From Deinococcus piscis (GTDB lineage: Bacteria; Deinococcota; Deinococci; Deinococcales; Deinococcaceae), in NCBI RefSeq assembly GCF_014653275.1, contig NZ_BNAL01000007.1, positions 1-64,000 of the forward strand: a stretch of DNA of 64,000 bases, read 5' to 3'. The position numbers and the translations under genes were made by a program. The notes beneath the pieces were generated by a model. It was not told the DNA's origin, ran no database searches, and saw only the letters and a list, made by a program, of their open reading frames with translations. Positions 35,562 through 45,544 of the stretch are shown here, piece by piece (within the stretch, counting starts at the first letter, position 1; every line of letters begins with the position of its first letter).

Positions 35562-36398
35562 ATGGCTATTAAGAAGTACCGTCCCTATACCCCCAGTCGC
35601 CGTCAGATGACCACGGCTGACTTTTCGGGTCTGACCAAGAAGCGTCCCGAAAAGGCCCTGACCGAGCCCCTGCACAAGACCGGTGGCCGCAACAACCGTG
35701 GCCGGATCACCAGCCGTTTTATCGGTGGTGGACACAAGCGTCTGTACCGCATTATTGACTTCAAGCGCCGTGACAAAGCAGGCGTGAGCGCCAGTGTGGC
35801 TGCGATTGAGTACGATCCCAACCGCAGTGCCCGTATTGCTCTGCTGCACTACGCCGATGGCGTTAAGCGTTACATCCTGGCTCCCGAAGGCATGAAGGTC
35901 GGCCAGAAGGTCAACGCTGGCCCCGAAGCCGAACCCAAGCTGGGCAATGCCCTGCCCCTGCGCTTTGTGCCTGTGGGTGCTGTGGTTCACGCTGTGGAAC
36001 TGGTACCTGGCAAAGGTGCACAGATGGCCCGCAGCGCTGGTACCAGCGTGCAGGTTCAGGGCAAGGAAGGCGATTACGTCATCCTGCGTCTGCCTAGCGG
36101 CGAACTGCGCCGCGTTCACTCGGAGTGCTACGCCACCATCGGTGCTGTGGGCAATGCCGAGCACAAGAACATCGTTCTGGGTAAAGCTGGACGCAGCCGT
36201 TGGCTGGGCCGCAAGCCCCACCAACGCGGTAGCGCCATGAACCCGGTGGACCACCCTCACGGTGGTGGTGAAGGCCGCACCAGCGCAGGCCGCGTGCCTG
36301 TCAGCCCCTGGGGCCAGCCTGCCAAGGGTCTGAAGACCCGCCGCAAGCGCAAGAACAGCGACCGTTTCATCATCAGCCGCCGTAAGGGCCGCAAGTAA
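35562..36398 (+). CDS. rplB: 50S ribosomal protein L2
   Basis: L2 binds near the peptidyl transferase centre and intersubunit bridge B7b. The 278-residue protein has the [13 protein letters not shown] start, the central [19 protein letters not shown] stretch and the highly conserved [21 protein letters not shown] motif, here [16 protein letters not shown], near residue 225. AAGGAG precedes the ATG. Confidence 0.98.
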   Translation: MAIKKYRPYTPSRRQMTTADFSGLTKKRPEKALTEPLHKTGGRNNRGRITSRFIGGGHKRLYRIIDFKRRDKAGVSASVAAIEYDPNRSARIALLHYADGVKRYILAPEGMKVGQKVNAGPEAEPKLGNALPLRFVPVGAVVHAVELVPGKGAQMARSAGTSVQVQGKEGDYVILRLPSGELRRVHSECYATIGAVGNAEHKNIVLGKAGRSRWLGRKPHQRGSAMNPVDHPHGGGEGRTSAGRVPVSPWGQPAKGLKTRRKRKNSDRFIISRRKGRK

Positions 36399-36411
36399 AG
36401 GAGGGTAGAGA

Positions 36412-36699
36412 ATGCCCCGTAGCCTCAAAAAAGGCCCGTTCGTGGATGATCACCTCCTGAAAAAGGTGGACGCCCAGAACGAGCGCAAGGACAAGAAAGT
36501 CATCAAGACCTGGAGCCGCCGCTCGACCATTGTGCCCGAAATGATCGGTCACACCATTGCGGTACACAACGGCAAACAGCACACCCCGGTGTTTGTGAAC
36601 GAGCAAATGATCGGTCACAAGCTGGGCGAGTTCGCTCCGACCCGTAACTACCGTGGTCACGGTGCCGATAAGAATGCCAAAGGGAGCAAGAGGAAATGA
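36412..36699 (+). CDS. rpsS: 30S ribosomal protein S19
   Basis: S19 lies in the 30S head with S13. The 95-residue protein starts [18 protein letters not shown] and has the [20 protein letters not shown] and [16 protein letters not shown] motifs (quoted in part). AGGAGG precedes the ATG; it overlaps rplV by 4 nt. Confidence 0.98.
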   Translation: MPRSLKKGPFVDDHLLKKVDAQNERKDKKVIKTWSRRSTIVPEMIGHTIAVHNGKQHTPVFVNEQMIGHKLGEFAPTRNYRGHGADKNAKGSKRK

Positions 36700-37103
36700 C
36701 CGCTACCCAGACCGCAGAATTCCGCAACAAGAAGCAGCGCAAGCAGGAGCACAAGCTGCGTAAGCCCGGCTTTGCCCGCGCCAAGTATGTGCGCATGAGC
36801 CCCCGCAAAGTGCGCCTGGTCGTAGACCTGATTCGTGGCAAGTCCGTCCGTGACGCCGAAGACATCCTGCGCTTCTTGCCCCATATCGCCAGTGAGCCCA
36901 TCAGCAAGGTGCTGAACTCGGCCAAGGCCAACGCCCTGCACAATGACGACATGCTGGAAGACCAGCTGTTCATCAAAGAAGCGTACGTGGACGCTGGCCC
37001 GACCCTGAAGCGTCTGATTCCCCGGGCCCGCGGCGCCGCCAACATCATCCGCAAGCGCACCAGCCACATCACCATCGTGGTCGGCGAAAAAGGAGCCAAC
37101 TAA
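36696..37103 (+). CDS. rplV: 50S ribosomal protein L22
   Basis: L22 lines the exit tunnel near the constriction. The 135-residue protein carries a 20-residue basic N-terminal extension ([15 protein letters not shown]) ahead of the usual [20 protein letters not shown] core, and ends with the beta hairpin [25 protein letters not shown] (quoted in part), which is the tunnel loop. It overlaps rpsC by 1 nt. Confidence 0.97.
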   Translation: MTATQTAEFRNKKQRKQEHKLRKPGFARAKYVRMSPRKVRLVVDLIRGKSVRDAEDILRFLPHIASEPISKVLNSAKANALHNDDMLEDQLFIKEAYVDAGPTLKRLIPRARGAANIIRKRTSHITIVVGEKGAN

Positions 37104-37882
37104 TGGGTAATAAAATCAACCCCAACGGCTTCCGCCTCGGCGTGACCCGTGGCTGGAACAGCCGCTGGTATGCCGGCAAAAAGAACTACAGCCAGATGCT
37201 GCGCGAAGACGAAAAGATTCGTCAGCTGGTGCACAAAGAGTTGCAGGCTGCCGGTATTGCCCGCATCGAAATTGAGCGTGCTGGTCAGCAGATCAATGTG
37301 ATCATTAGCGCGGCCAAGCCCGGTATCGTGATCGGTAAGGGCGGCGAGAGCATCAAGGCCATCCGCCAGCAGATCGAAAACATGGTGGAAGCTGGAACCG
37401 TGGCTGTAAACGTCGCTGAAATTCCCAATCCCAACACCAGTGCTCCTCTGGTGGCCCTGCGTATCGCTGAGCAGATCGAACGCCGCTTTGCCTTTCGCCG
37501 CGCTATGAAACAGGCCGCTCAGCGTGTGATGGAGTCGGGTGCCCGTGGCTGCAAAGTGATTCTGTCTGGCCGTCTGGGCGGTGCCGAGCAGGCCCGTACT
37601 GAGAAGGTGCTGGAAGGCCGCGTGCCCCTGCACACCCTCCGCGCCGACATTGACTATGGCACCGCAACCGCCAGCACAACGTATGGACAGCTGGGCATCA
37701 AGGTTCTGGTGTTCAATGGTGAAGTGATTGGTGGCCGCACTGAGGGAACTCAGAGCCGCTCTGCCCGTCCAGCAAACACCGAAGAAGGTGGCGAACGCCG
37801 CAGCCGTGGTGAGCGTCCCGCTGGTGGTCGCCGCCGTCCCACTGCCCGCCGCCGTCAAGGAGGACCCAATGCTGCTTCCTAA
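37103..37882 (+). CDS. rpsC: 30S ribosomal protein S3
   Basis: S3 forms part of the mRNA entry channel. The 259-residue protein begins [19 protein letters not shown], has the KH domain [19 protein letters not shown] (residues near 73-91) and the C-terminal S3 domain. The last 45 residues are an Arg/Glu/Gly-rich low-complexity extension ([18 protein letters not shown]) that overlaps the rplP start by 14 nt. Confidence 0.97.
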   Translation: MGNKINPNGFRLGVTRGWNSRWYAGKKNYSQMLREDEKIRQLVHKELQAAGIARIEIERAGQQINVIISAAKPGIVIGKGGESIKAIRQQIENMVEAGTVAVNVAEIPNPNTSAPLVALRIAEQIERRFAFRRAMKQAAQRVMESGARGCKVILSGRLGGAEQARTEKVLEGRVPLHTLRADIDYGTATASTTYGQLGIKVLVFNGEVIGGRTEGTQSRSARPANTEEGGERRSRGERPAGGRRRPTARRRQGGPNAAS

Positions 37883-38294
37883 GCGCACCAAGTACCGTAA
37901 GCAGTTCCGTGGCCGCATGCGCGGTGAAGCCAAAGGCGGCGATTATGTGGCCTTCGGGGACTATGGCTTGGTGGCCATGGAACCCGGTTGGATCCGCTCC
38001 AACCACATTGAAGCCTGCCGTATCGTGATGAGCCGTCACTTCCGCCGTGGCGGTAAGATCTACATCCGAATTTTCCCCGATAAGCCCGTCACCAAAAAGC
38101 CCCTGGAAGTCCGAATGGGTAAAGGTAAGGGTGCCGTGGAATTCTGGGTGGCTGTGGTCAAGCCTGGCCGCGTGATGTTTGAAGTGGCTGGCGTGACCGA
38201 AGTTCAGGCCAAGGAAGCTTTCCGCCTGGCTGGTCACAAGCTGCCCATCAAGACCAAGATGGTCAAGCGCGAGGTATACGATGAAGCCCAGTGA
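37869..38294 (+). CDS. rplP: 50S ribosomal protein L16
   Basis: L16 organises the A-site finger region. The 141-residue protein starts [19 protein letters not shown], and the RKVxxGDxxVAFGxYGL motif is present as [20 protein letters not shown]. The ATG at 37869 behind AAGGAGG is the start; the open frame continues upstream only as an overlap with rpsC. It overlaps rpmC by 14 nt. Confidence 0.97.
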   Translation: MLLPKRTKYRKQFRGRMRGEAKGGDYVAFGDYGLVAMEPGWIRSNHIEACRIVMSRHFRRGGKIYIRIFPDKPVTKKPLEVRMGKGKGAVEFWVAVVKPGRVMFEVAGVTEVQAKEAFRLAGHKLPIKTKMVKREVYDEAQ

Positions 38295-38484
38295 TATGCG
38301 TGAATTGGCGCTGACCGACTTCGATCAGGAAATCGAGAACCGCAAGAAGGAGCTGATGGAACTGCGCTTCCAGGCTTCGATGGGCAACCTGCCCCAGCCT
38401 CACCGTGTGAGCCAGCTGCGCCGTGAAGTGGCCCAGCTGAACACCATTCGTGGTGAGCGTCAGCGCAAGGAAGGTCAGCAATGA
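38281..38484 (+). CDS. rpmC: 50S ribosomal protein L29
   Basis: L29 is a small helical protein at the tunnel exit next to L23. The 67-residue sequence [18 protein letters not shown] with [19 protein letters not shown] and [16 protein letters not shown] is typical. The start lies inside the rplP end and the stop overlaps rpsQ by 4 nt. Confidence 0.96.
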   Translation: MKPSDMRELALTDFDQEIENRKKELMELRFQASMGNLPQPHRVSQLRREVAQLNTIRGERQRKEGQQ

Positions 38485-38804
38485 GTGAACAGAAGAAAAT
38501 CGCCCTGAGAAAGACCTTCCAGGGCACCGTGGTCAGTGACAAGGCTGACAAGACGGTGAGCGTGAAAGTGGAGCGCCGCTTCGCTCACCCTCTGTACGGC
38601 AAAGTGGTGACCCGCAGCAAGAAGTACGCTGCCCACGACGAGCAAAACGAATACCGTATTGGTGACCGCGTGGAGATCATCGCGGTGCGTCCGATCAGCA
38701 AGAGCAAGACCTGGAAGGTCACTCGCTTGATCGAGCGTCCCCGTGGCATGGAAACCACCGTGGCCGAAACCGAAGTCGCCGCTGAGCAGGGAGGCGAAGC
38801 ATGA
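38481..38804 (+). CDS. rpsQ: 30S ribosomal protein S17
   Basis: S17 is a primary 16S rRNA binder with an OB fold. The 107-residue protein has the core [20 protein letters not shown], the [19 protein letters not shown] loop and the [18 protein letters not shown] strand. The last 20 residues are an acidic, Glu/Ala/Thr-rich extension. Overlaps rpmC and rplN by 4 nt each. Confidence 0.97.
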   Translation: MSEQKKIALRKTFQGTVVSDKADKTVSVKVERRFAHPLYGKVVTRSKKYAAHDEQNEYRIGDRVEIIAVRPISKSKTWKVTRLIERPRGMETTVAETEVAAEQGGEA

Positions 38805-39205
38805 TTCAGGTTCAAACCCGTCTTGACGTGGCCGACAACAGTGGTGCCCGTGAGCTGATGTGCATCCGTGTGCTGAACTCCGGGATCGGCGGCAAAGGTC
38901 TGACCACCGGTGGTGGTGGCAACAAGCGTTACGCTCAGGTGGGCGACATCATCGTGGCCAGCGTGAAAGACGCTGCTCCCCGTGGTGCCGTAAAAGCCGG
39001 CGATGTGGTCAAGGCTGTGGTTGTGCGCACCAGCCACGCCATCAAGCGTGCCGATGGCAGCACCATTCGCTTTGACCGCAATGCCGCTGTGGTGATCAAC
39101 CAAAACGGCGAACCCCGTGGCACCCGCGTCTTTGGCCCGGTGGCCCGTGAACTCCGTGACCGCCGCTTTATGAAGATTGTTTCCCTGGCTCCGGAGGTGC
39201 TGTAA
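38801..39205 (+). CDS. rplN: 50S ribosomal protein L14
   Basis: L14 sits at the subunit interface near the GTPase factors. The 134-residue protein starts [19 protein letters not shown] and contains [30 protein letters not shown] (quoted in part: [15 protein letters not shown]) and [24 protein letters not shown]. It is about 12 residues longer than the E. coli protein because of an internal [13 protein letters not shown] loop. Confidence 0.97.
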   Translation: MIQVQTRLDVADNSGARELMCIRVLNSGIGGKGLTTGGGGNKRYAQVGDIIVASVKDAAPRGAVKAGDVVKAVVVRTSHAIKRADGSTIRFDRNAAVVINQNGEPRGTRVFGPVARELRDRRFMKIVSLAPEVL

Positions 39206-39552
39206 TGGCCCGCAAAGCAGCAGGTGAGCACCACAACAACAAACTGCACGTCCGTAAGGGCGACACTGTGGTGGTGCTGAGCGGCAAGCATAAGGGTGCA
39301 ACCGGCAAAGTGCTGGAGACCTCGCCCCGCGATCACAAAGTGCTGGTTGAAGGTGTAAACACCGTCATCAAGCATGTCAAGCCCAGCTTCGCCAACCCTG
39401 AAGGTGGCCGCGTCGAAAAAGAAATCGCGCTGCATGCTTCCAAGGTGGCGCTGGTTGATCCCGAGACCGGCAAAGCCACCCGTGTCCGCAAGCAGATTGT
39501 TGATGGCCGCAAGGTCCGCGTCGCAGCTGCCAGCGGCAAAGTGATCGACTAA
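39205..39552 (+). CDS. rplX: 50S ribosomal protein L24
   Basis: L24 is an early 50S assembly protein. The 115-residue sequence has the KOW motif [19 protein letters not shown] followed by [20 protein letters not shown]. Its start overlaps the rplN stop by 1 nt. After it the tight coupling of the cluster is broken by a 64-bp gap with a hairpin. Confidence 0.97.
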   Translation: MARKAAGEHHNNKLHVRKGDTVVVLSGKHKGATGKVLETSPRDHKVLVEGVNTVIKHVKPSFANPEGGRVEKEIALHASKVALVDPETGKATRVRKQIVDGRKVRVAAASGKVID

Positions 39553-39560
39553 ACCTATGG

Positions 39561-39585
39561 GGCCGCTCTCCTAGAAGGAGCGGCC
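39561..39585 (+). promoter_or_regulatory. hairpin between rplX and rplE
   Basis: GGCCGCTC pairs perfectly with GAGCGGCC, with CCT/AGG pairing extending inwards. There is no T run. In E. coli the S8 repressor binds mRNA in this same intercistronic place, so a regulatory or processing role is possible. Confidence 0.5.
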
Positions 39586-39616
39586 TGGGCGACCCGTCCG
39601 CCCGAAACGAGGAACT

Positions 39617-40159
39617 ATGTTGCAACTCAAAGAAAAGTACCAGAGCCAGGTGCGTCCTGCACTGGTTGAGCAGTTCAGCTACTCCAGCGTGATGGCTGCA
39701 CCCCGCATTGAGAAGATTGTGATCAATGAGGGTCTGGGTTCGGCTGCGCGCGATGACTCCAAGGCCATTGACAAAGCGGCCAAAGAATTGGCCCTGATCA
39801 CTCTGCAAAAGCCTGTGATCACCAAGGCCAAGAAGAGCATCTCGAACTTCAAGCTGCGCCAGGGCATGCCCATCGGTGTCAAGGTGACGCTGCGCGGTGA
39901 CCGCATGTGGGTGTTCCTGGACAAGCTGATTAACGTGGGTCTGCCCCGTATCCGCGATTTCCGGGGAATTAACCCCAACGCCTTTGACGGCCGCGGGAAC
40001 TACAACCTGGGCATCAAAGAGCAGCTGATCTTCCCCGAGATCACGTATGACATGGTGGACCGTACTCGTGGTATGGACATCACCATCGTGACGACGGCCA
40101 AGACCGACGAAGAAGCCCGCGCTCTGCTTCAGGGTCTGGGCCTGCCTTTCCGCCGCTAA
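39617..40159 (+). CDS. rplE: 50S ribosomal protein L5
   Basis: L5 binds 5S rRNA and contacts the P-site tRNA. The 180-residue protein starts [20 protein letters not shown], with [18 protein letters not shown], the [18 protein letters not shown] segment and the [22 protein letters not shown]-terminal part. An ACGAGG sequence precedes the ATG. Confidence 0.97.
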   Translation: MLQLKEKYQSQVRPALVEQFSYSSVMAAPRIEKIVINEGLGSAARDDSKAIDKAAKELALITLQKPVITKAKKSISNFKLRQGMPIGVKVTLRGDRMWVFLDKLINVGLPRIRDFRGINPNAFDGRGNYNLGIKEQLIFPEITYDMVDRTRGMDITIVTTAKTDEEARALLQGLGLPFRR

Positions 40160-40212
40160 GGCCAGGGAAGTCTGCCGCATCTTTTCAAGTTCTGCTGAGT
40201 AGGGTAGAGTGA

Positions 40213-40245
40213 GGAGTTGCAGCTTCCGTGGCTGCACTCCTTATT
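40213..40245 (+). terminator. attenuator-like hairpin between rplE and rpsN
   Basis: GGAGTTGCAGC pairs with GCTGCACTCC (one bulged T) and is followed by TTATT. It may reduce or time expression of the downstream spc genes. Confidence 0.4.
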
Positions 40246-40327
40246 GCCGTTCCGAGGCTGTGCTGTTTGCTTAAGCCGCCACCGCCCAGAACCGCCCTGA
40301 GAGACCCGAAGAAAGGAAGAGAGAAAC

Positions 40328-40597
40328 ATGGCTAAAAAGAGCAAAATTGCCAAGCAGAAGCAGCGCGAGCAGAAAGTGGCCAAGTACGCCGCCAAGCGCG
40401 CTGAACTGAAAGCCGCTGGTGACTACTATGGTCTGAGCCAGCTGCCCCGTGACGCCAGCCCAACCCGCCTGCATAACCGCTGCGAGTTTACTGGCCGCCC
40501 CCGTGGCTACATCCGTCACTTCGGCGTCAGCCGCATCGTGATGCGTGAAATGGCCCACCGCGGCGAACTGCCCGGCGTGCGCAAAGCCAGCTGGTAA
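40328..40597 (+). CDS. rpsN: 30S ribosomal protein S14, zinc-free long form
   Basis: S14 is a 30S head protein. At 89 residues this is the long form without the CxxC...CxxC zinc ribbon found in many relatives of this phylum; only one Cys is present ([18 protein letters not shown]). The start reads [20 protein letters not shown]. The gene is set apart by 168 bp from rplE and 182 bp from rpsH, in contrast to its overlapping neighbours. Confidence 0.96.
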   Translation: MAKKSKIAKQKQREQKVAKYAAKRAELKAAGDYYGLSQLPRDASPTRLHNRCEFTGRPRGYIRHFGVSRIVMREMAHRGELPGVRKASW

Positions 40598-40687
40598 TCC
40601 TGCTGGTGTCCGTCCCGGCGGATACGAACCAAGGCGCATTGCCTGGTGATCGTCCGATTCTGGGAAATGTCCCTAACAAGAGAAACT

Positions 40688-40746
40688 TCGGCCAGATATC
40701 TTGAGCCGTTTTTCCTGGGAAAATCTGGGAGCCTTCCCTGGCTCCC
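40688..40746 (+). promoter_or_regulatory. hairpins between rpsN and rpsH
   Basis: CGGC (40689-40692) with GCCG and a following TTTTT (about 40709-40713) form a weak terminator-like element; GGGAGCC (40727-40733) pairs with GGCTCCC (40740-40746) just after it. Together they suggest a regulated leader for rpsH and downstream genes. Confidence 0.35.
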
Positions 40747-40779
40747 TCTGTCCTGGGGCGAGGTGCCCCTGGAGGAATA

Positions 40780-41181
40780 ATGGTTAGTGATCCTATTGCT
40801 GACATGCTGACGCGCATCCGCAACGCAACCCGCGGATACAAAGAGAGCGTAGATGTGCCGGCGTCCAAGTTCAAAGAACAGCTGGCAAAACTGCTGGTCA
40901 AAGAAGGCTATATCGCCTCGGTGGAGCGTATGCGCCCCGAAGGCCAGCAGTTTGATGTGCTGCGCCTGCGCCTGAAGTATGGTGAGCGCCGCGAACAAGT
41001 CATTAAGCATATTGAGCGCGTAAGCCGTCCTGGTCGCCGTGCTTACCTCAGTGCAGACCGTCTGCCCCGTGTTCGTAACGGCATGGGTCTGGCTGTGGTT
41101 TCGACCAGCAAAGGTCTGCTGCCTGACCGCGAAGCCCGCAAAGCAGGCGTGGGTGGCGAAGTCATCTGCGTGATCTGGTAA
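40780..41181 (+). CDS. rpsH: 30S ribosomal protein S8
   Basis: S8 is a primary 16S rRNA binder and, in E. coli, the spc operon repressor. The 133-residue protein starts VSDPIADMLTRIRNATRG, has the central FDVLRLRLKYGE strands and ends with the conserved STSKGLLPDREARKAGVGGEVICVIW (quoted in part). GGAGGA precedes the ATG. Confidence 0.97.
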   Translation: MVSDPIADMLTRIRNATRGYKESVDVPASKFKEQLAKLLVKEGYIASVERMRPEGQQFDVLRLRLKYGERREQVIKHIERVSRPGRRAYLSADRLPRVRNGMGLAVVSTSKGLLPDREARKAGVGGEVICVIW

Positions 41182-41225
41182 GCAGCGCTTCACGATTTAT
41201 CCCGGACTGAACAGAAGGAGACAGC

Positions 41226-41765
41226 ATGTCCCGTATTGGTAAACAACCCATTACCGTGCCCAATGGCGTCACGGTGAGCGCCGAGAACGGCGTATTTAAA
41301 GCCAAGGGTCCCAAGGGCGAACTGACGGTTCCCTATCATCAGGGCCTGACCGTCAAGCAAGAAGGCGAGCAGCTGCTGATTGAGCGCAGCAATGACAAGC
41401 CTGAACAGCGTGCCCAGCATGGTCTGGCACGCAGCCTGATCGCCAACGCAGTGCAGGGTGTAAGCGAAGGCTACACCATTAACCTGGAGCTGCGTGGTGT
41501 AGGTTTCCGCGCCAAGCTGGCTGGTAAGGCTCTGGAGCTGACCATCGGCTACAGCCACCCGGTTGTGATTGATCCCCCTGAAGGCGTGACCTTTACCGTC
41601 CCTGAGCCCACCAAGATTGACGTGAGTGGCATTGACAAGCAGCTGGTCGGTCAGGTGGCCGCCAACGTGCGCCGCGTCCGCAAGCCCGATGCTTATCACG
41701 GCAAGGGTGTGCGTTTCCTCGGTGAACACATTCCCCTCAAACCTGGTAAGGCTGGAGCGAAATAA
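41226..41765 (+). CDS. rplF: 50S ribosomal protein L6
   Basis: L6 lies near the factor-binding site. The 179-residue protein consists of two similar domains and begins [19 protein letters not shown]; the C-terminal [19 protein letters not shown] with its GKG is typical. Overlaps rplR by 1 nt. Confidence 0.97.
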   Translation: MSRIGKQPITVPNGVTVSAENGVFKAKGPKGELTVPYHQGLTVKQEGEQLLIERSNDKPEQRAQHGLARSLIANAVQGVSEGYTINLELRGVGFRAKLAGKALELTIGYSHPVVIDPPEGVTFTVPEPTKIDVSGIDKQLVGQVAANVRRVRKPDAYHGKGVRFLGEHIPLKPGKAGAK

Positions 41766-42112
41766 TGAGCAACACTTCTGCAACCCGCCGCAAGCTGCGC
41801 GCACGCCGCAAGGTGCGCATCGCTATGGGCGAACGTCCCCGCCTGAGCATCTACCGCTCAAGCAAGCACATCTACGCCCAGATCATCGACGACAAAAGTG
41901 GCACCACGCTGGCTGCTGCTTCGACTGGTGCCCTGAAAGAAAGCGCAGCGGGCAGCAAGACTGACCGTGCCGCTGCTGTTGGCAAGGCACTGGCCGAGGC
42001 TGCCGCTGCCAAGGGCGTCAAACAAGTCGCATTTGACCGTGGTCAGTACCGCTACCACGGACGCGTCAAAGCGCTGGCTGATGCCGCGCGGGAGGGTGGC
42101 CTTGACTTTTAA
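41765..42112 (+). CDS. rplR: 50S ribosomal protein L18
   Basis: L18 binds 5S rRNA with L5. The 115-residue sequence has a basic N-terminus ([20 protein letters not shown]), the [16 protein letters not shown] strand pair and the C-terminal [24 protein letters not shown] (quoted in part). It overlaps rpsE by 11 nt. Confidence 0.96.
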   Translation: MSNTSATRRKLRARRKVRIAMGERPRLSIYRSSKHIYAQIIDDKSGTTLAAASTGALKESAAGSKTDRAAAVGKALAEAAAAKGVKQVAFDRGQYRYHGRVKALADAAREGGLDF

Positions 42113-42623
42113 TCGTCGCAATGACCGTCAGGACAGCGAATTCGAAGAGAAGATGCTGTTCGTTAACCGGACCTCGAAAACCTACCAGGGTGGCCGCCGC
42201 TTTCGCTTCGCCGCACTGGTGATCCTGGGTGACCGCAATGGTCGCGTGGGTATGGGTATCGGTAAAGCCAAAGAAGTGCCTGTGGCTATTGAAAAAGCCA
42301 AGACCGTGGCCCGCAAGAACATGATCACTGTTCCTGTGGACGGCGGTACCATTCCTCACGATATCGTGGGCGAAGGAACCACCAGCCGCGTGCTGCTCAA
42401 GCGTGCCGCTCCTGGTACCGGCGTTATTGCAGGCACTGTACCCCGCTCAATCGCTGAACTGGCTGGCATCACCGACATGCTGAGCAAAGAACTGGGCAGC
42501 CGCAACCAGATCAACGTGGCTTATGCCGTGTTCGATGGTTTGAAGAAGCTCCGCACGCCGCAGCAGGTCCGTGAATTGCTGGAAGGTGAAGGCGTGTCGC
42601 CCCTGACTGGAGGCTCGCTGTGA
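42102..42623 (+). CDS. rpsE: 30S ribosomal protein S5
   Basis: S5 helps maintain decoding accuracy at the mRNA entry. The 173-residue protein has the double-stranded RNA-binding fold ([21 protein letters not shown]) and the [20 protein letters not shown] C-terminal domain, here [16 protein letters not shown] chose the TTG at 42102 because GGAGG lies 6 nt upstream and the preceding residues of the open frame are translated as the rplR end in another frame. Overlaps rpmD by 4 nt. Confidence 0.94.
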   Translation: MTFNRRNDRQDSEFEEKMLFVNRTSKTYQGGRRFRFAALVILGDRNGRVGMGIGKAKEVPVAIEKAKTVARKNMITVPVDGGTIPHDIVGEGTTSRVLLKRAAPGTGVIAGTVPRSIAELAGITDMLSKELGSRNQINVAYAVFDGLKKLRTPQQVRELLEGEGVSPLTGGSL

Positions 42624-42787
42624 AAATTACCCTGAAGCGCAGCGTGATTGGCCGCCCGCAAGAACAGCGGGATACGGTCAAAGCGCTGGGCCTGAGCAAG
42701 ATTGGTCAGTCCCGTGAAGTGCAGGACACCCCTGCCATTCGCGGCATGATTCGCAAGGTCGAACATCTGCTGGAGGTTCAGCAATGA
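42620..42787 (+). CDS. rpmD: 50S ribosomal protein L30
   Basis: This 55-residue protein starts at a GTG overlapping the rpsE stop (GTGA). It reads [20 protein letters not shown], then [20 protein letters not shown] and ends with a helix VEHLLEVQQ, the standard L30 fold with the IGR and LGL segments. It is too short for usual length cut-offs. Its stop overlaps rplO (ATGA). Confidence 0.96.
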   Translation: MKITLKRSVIGRPQEQRDTVKALGLSKIGQSREVQDTPAIRGMIRKVEHLLEVQQ

Positions 42788-43260
42788 GCAAAGTCATGAA
42801 ACTGCATGACCTGCAGCCCGCTCCCGGTTCACGCCGCAACCGCAAGCGCGTGGGCCGTGGTCCCGGCGGCACCGACAAGACTGCTGGCCGTGGTCACAAA
42901 GGTCAAAAGAGCCGCAGTGGCGCTGGCAAGGGCCTGTTCTTTGAAGGTGGCCGCAGCACCCTGATCAGCCGTCTGCCCAAGCGCGGGTTTAACAACGTGG
43001 GCACCACCTACGAAGTGGTGAACCTCAGCCAGTTGAGCGCTCTGGAAGGCGACAGCTTTGACCGCGCTGCACTGGAGCAAGCTGGTCTGGTGCGCCGCAA
43101 GAACCGCCCTGTCAAGCTGCTGGGCAGCGGTGAGTTGAGCCGTGCTGTGACCGTCCGTGTGGACGCTGCCAGCGCCTCAGCTATCCGCGCCGTGGAAGCG
43201 GCTGGGGGCCGAGTTGAACTGAACCAGGCCCAGGCCGGCGAGACGGAGAAGGCCGAGTAA
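42784..43260 (+). CDS. rplO: 50S ribosomal protein L15
   Basis: L15 is an assembly protein of the 50S core. The 158-residue protein starts [20 protein letters not shown] after four residues, has the Gly/Arg-rich [15 protein letters not shown] region and the [19 protein letters not shown] segment. Stop is 1 nt before secY. Confidence 0.97.
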   Translation: MSKVMKLHDLQPAPGSRRNRKRVGRGPGGTDKTAGRGHKGQKSRSGAGKGLFFEGGRSTLISRLPKRGFNNVGTTYEVVNLSQLSALEGDSFDRAALEQAGLVRRKNRPVKLLGSGELSRAVTVRVDAASASAIRAVEAAGGRVELNQAQAGETEKAE

Positions 43261-43261
43261 C

Positions 43262-44578
43262 ATGCTCCGGGCCTTCCGCGAAGCCTTCCAGACTCCGGAG
43301 CTGCTGCGGAAGATTGTCTTTACGCTGCTCCTCCTGGCGGTCTACCGCCTGGGGAGCGCCATTCCTACGCCGGGGGTCAATGTGGCGGCACTGCAAAATG
43401 CCACCAACAATGACCTCTTTGGCCTGCTGAGCTTTATTTCGGGCGGCAACCTCACGCAGTTCTCGATTTTTGCGTTGGGGGTGCTGCCTTATATCACGGC
43501 CAGCATCGTGATTCAGCTGCTGACCAAAACGGTTCCCCAGCTGGAAAAGCTCAGCAAGGAAGGCGAAGAAGGGCGCAAGCGTATCAACCAGCTCACCCGC
43601 TACGCGGCTGTGGCCTTGGGGGCGTTTCAGGCACTTTTCTTTTCTCTGTTTATCACCAGTAATCCTGCCTTTGTGGCGGTGGGTTGGGACCCGGGCCTGT
43701 TTACTGTCCTGGTTATGGTGCTGACCCAGATTGCTGGGGTGGCACTCACCATGTGGATTGGCGAACGCATCACTGATGTGGGCATCGGCAACGGAATCAG
43801 CTTGATCATCGTGAGCGGGATCATTGGGGTCTACCCCAGTGAAATCGCTGCGACAGTTGAGTTGTTCCGTAGTGGTCAGCTCACGCTACTGCCCCTGCTG
43901 GCCTTCATCGGTATCATTGTCCTTACCATCGTCGGCATTGTGTATGTATACCAGGCAGAGCGCCGCGTTCCCATCACTTACGCCCGTGCGCGTGGCGGTG
44001 CCGCTGGGACGGGTCGCCGTGCAGGACAGGCCACTTGGCTGCCTATCAAGGTGAACCAAGCGGGTGTCATTCCGGTGATTTTCGCTTCTGCGATGCTGAT
44101 CATTCCCAACTTGATCGCCTCGGCTACTGTAGAGCGAGCACCACAGGTCAATGAGTTTATCCAGACTTATCTGACCTTTGGGAGCCCTTGGTACATGCTT
44201 CTAGAAGGCTTGCTGATTTTCGGCTTTACCTTCCTGTACAACTCCGTGCAGTTTGATCCCAAGCGGATCAGTGAGCAGCTGCGCGAATCGGGAGCCTTTA
44301 TCCCTGGCGTTCGTCCTGGGGTTCCTACAGCTCAGTTCCTGGGCAGCATCAGCTCGCGTCTCAGCCTTTGGGGTGCGGCCTTCTTGGTGGTGCTTACTTT
44401 GATGCCGCAGTTGGTCCAAAGCCTGACGGGCATTACCACATTTATGTTCAGTGGCACAGGTCTGCTGATTATTGCTGGTGTAGCCCTCGAAACCCTCAAA
44501 CAATTGGAAGCCCAACTTACGGTGCGCCGCTATGACGGATTTATCCGCAAGGGCCGTCTGCGTGACCGCACCACTTGA
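43262..44578 (+). CDS. secY: preprotein translocase subunit SecY
   Basis: SecY is the channel of the Sec translocon. The 438-residue protein shows ten hydrophobic segments. The plug and early region includes YRLGSAIPTPGVN and GGNLTQFSIFALGVLPYITASIV (quoted in part), and the cytoplasmic C5 loop has the PKRISEQLRESGAFIPGVRPG stretch with the conserved arginines that contact ribosome and SecA. It is the last gene before a terminator, in the spc cluster. Confidence 0.97.
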   Translation: MLRAFREAFQTPELLRKIVFTLLLLAVYRLGSAIPTPGVNVAALQNATNNDLFGLLSFISGGNLTQFSIFALGVLPYITASIVIQLLTKTVPQLEKLSKEGEEGRKRINQLTRYAAVALGAFQALFFSLFITSNPAFVAVGWDPGLFTVLVMVLTQIAGVALTMWIGERITDVGIGNGISLIIVSGIIGVYPSEIAATVELFRSGQLTLLPLLAFIGIIVLTIVGIVYVYQAERRVPITYARARGGAAGTGRRAGQATWLPIKVNQAGVIPVIFASAMLIIPNLIASATVERAPQVNEFIQTYLTFGSPWYMLLEGLLIFGFTFLYNSVQFDPKRISEQLRESGAFIPGVRPGVPTAQFLGSISSRLSLWGAAFLVVLTLMPQLVQSLTGITTFMFSGTGLLIIAGVALETLKQLEAQLTVRRYDGFIRKGRLRDRTT

Positions 44579-44607
44579 GCCATCGCTTGCTCTGGCAGTC
44601 TGACAAG

Positions 44608-44634
44608 ACCGTTCCTTTCGGGGACGGTTTTTTT
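44608..44634 (+). terminator. terminator after secY
   Basis: ACCGTTCC, loop TTTC, GGGGACGGT and a run of seven T. Confidence 0.88.
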
Positions 44635-44843
44635 ATGGGCCTCCTGCATTTGCTTGCCGTTGTTCCTGTGACGGTGGCACCCCATCATCTTCAGGCTTGA
44701 AGTTGTCTGGGACGTAGTGAAAGGCAGCGGGTAGATCGCAAAGTCGGGGCGGCCCGATCAGCCGCAGGCGTTTGCGCCTTATGATGAACTTGACGGCTGC
44801 CTCAAGGTCAGCCACAAACAAGCCAAACGAAGGAGTGTACGCA

Positions 44844-45446
44844 ATGACTCAAGCAACGAATCAGGTTGTTATTTTTCTAGGCCCTCCTGGAGCGGGTAAA
44901 GGCACACAGGCCGAGCGTCTGGCCGCCGCACACAGACTGACCAAAATCAGCACGGGTGATATCCTGCGTGACCATGTGGCCCGCGAGACAGAGTTGGGCC
45001 AGCAGGTAGCTCCAATCCTGGCCGCGGGCCAACTGGTGCCCGATGAGATTCTGGTGGCACTGATCCGGGACCGCATTTGCAGTATGGAGCCCCTGCGCAT
45101 CATTTTTGATGGCTTCCCCCGGACCCAGGCTCAGGCCAATGCACTAGACCTGCTGTTAGAGGAATTGGGTGCCCCTGTCAGCGCGGCGATCCTGCTGGAA
45201 GTGCCCGATGAGGAACTGATTGGCCGCATCGTGGAGCGCGGGCGACAGGCGGCAGCTGCTGGCCAGACGGTCCGCAGTGACGATACCGAAGAAGTGGCTC
45301 GCCGCCGCCAAGAGGTCTACCGTCAGGAAACGGCTCCTCTGATTGAGCATTACCAGAGTGCGGGCCGCTTGGCCGAGATCGACGGCACCGGCACCATGGA
45401 CGAAGTCTACGCCCGCATTGAGCAGGCCATTTCCAGCGCCCAGTGA
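44844..45446 (+). CDS. adk: adenylate kinase
   Basis: Adk interconverts ATP, ADP and AMP. The 200-residue protein has the P loop GPPGAGKGT (residues 13-21), the AMP-binding TKISTGDILRDHV and IFDGFPRTQAQA segments, and a short LID (no four-Cys zinc ribbon), so it is the short form. The ATG at 44844 follows AAGGAG; the upstream open frame is not conserved. It lies between secY and infA after a terminator, so it must have a promoter in the preceding 210 bp. map, usual here, is absent. Confidence 0.96.
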   Translation: MTQATNQVVIFLGPPGAGKGTQAERLAAAHRLTKISTGDILRDHVARETELGQQVAPILAAGQLVPDEILVALIRDRICSMEPLRIIFDGFPRTQAQANALDLLLEELGAPVSAAILLEVPDEELIGRIVERGRQAAAAGQTVRSDDTEEVARRRQEVYRQETAPLIEHYQSAGRLAEIDGTGTMDEVYARIEQAISSAQ

Positions 45447-45544
45447 AGTTTATTCCCCCTCGCCTCGTCGCCAATTCTAGGGCTTGCGGGGCTTAGGGGG
45501 GCGTGATACCTTATTCTTTGGCTTGTACTTAGCTTGGAGGTTAT

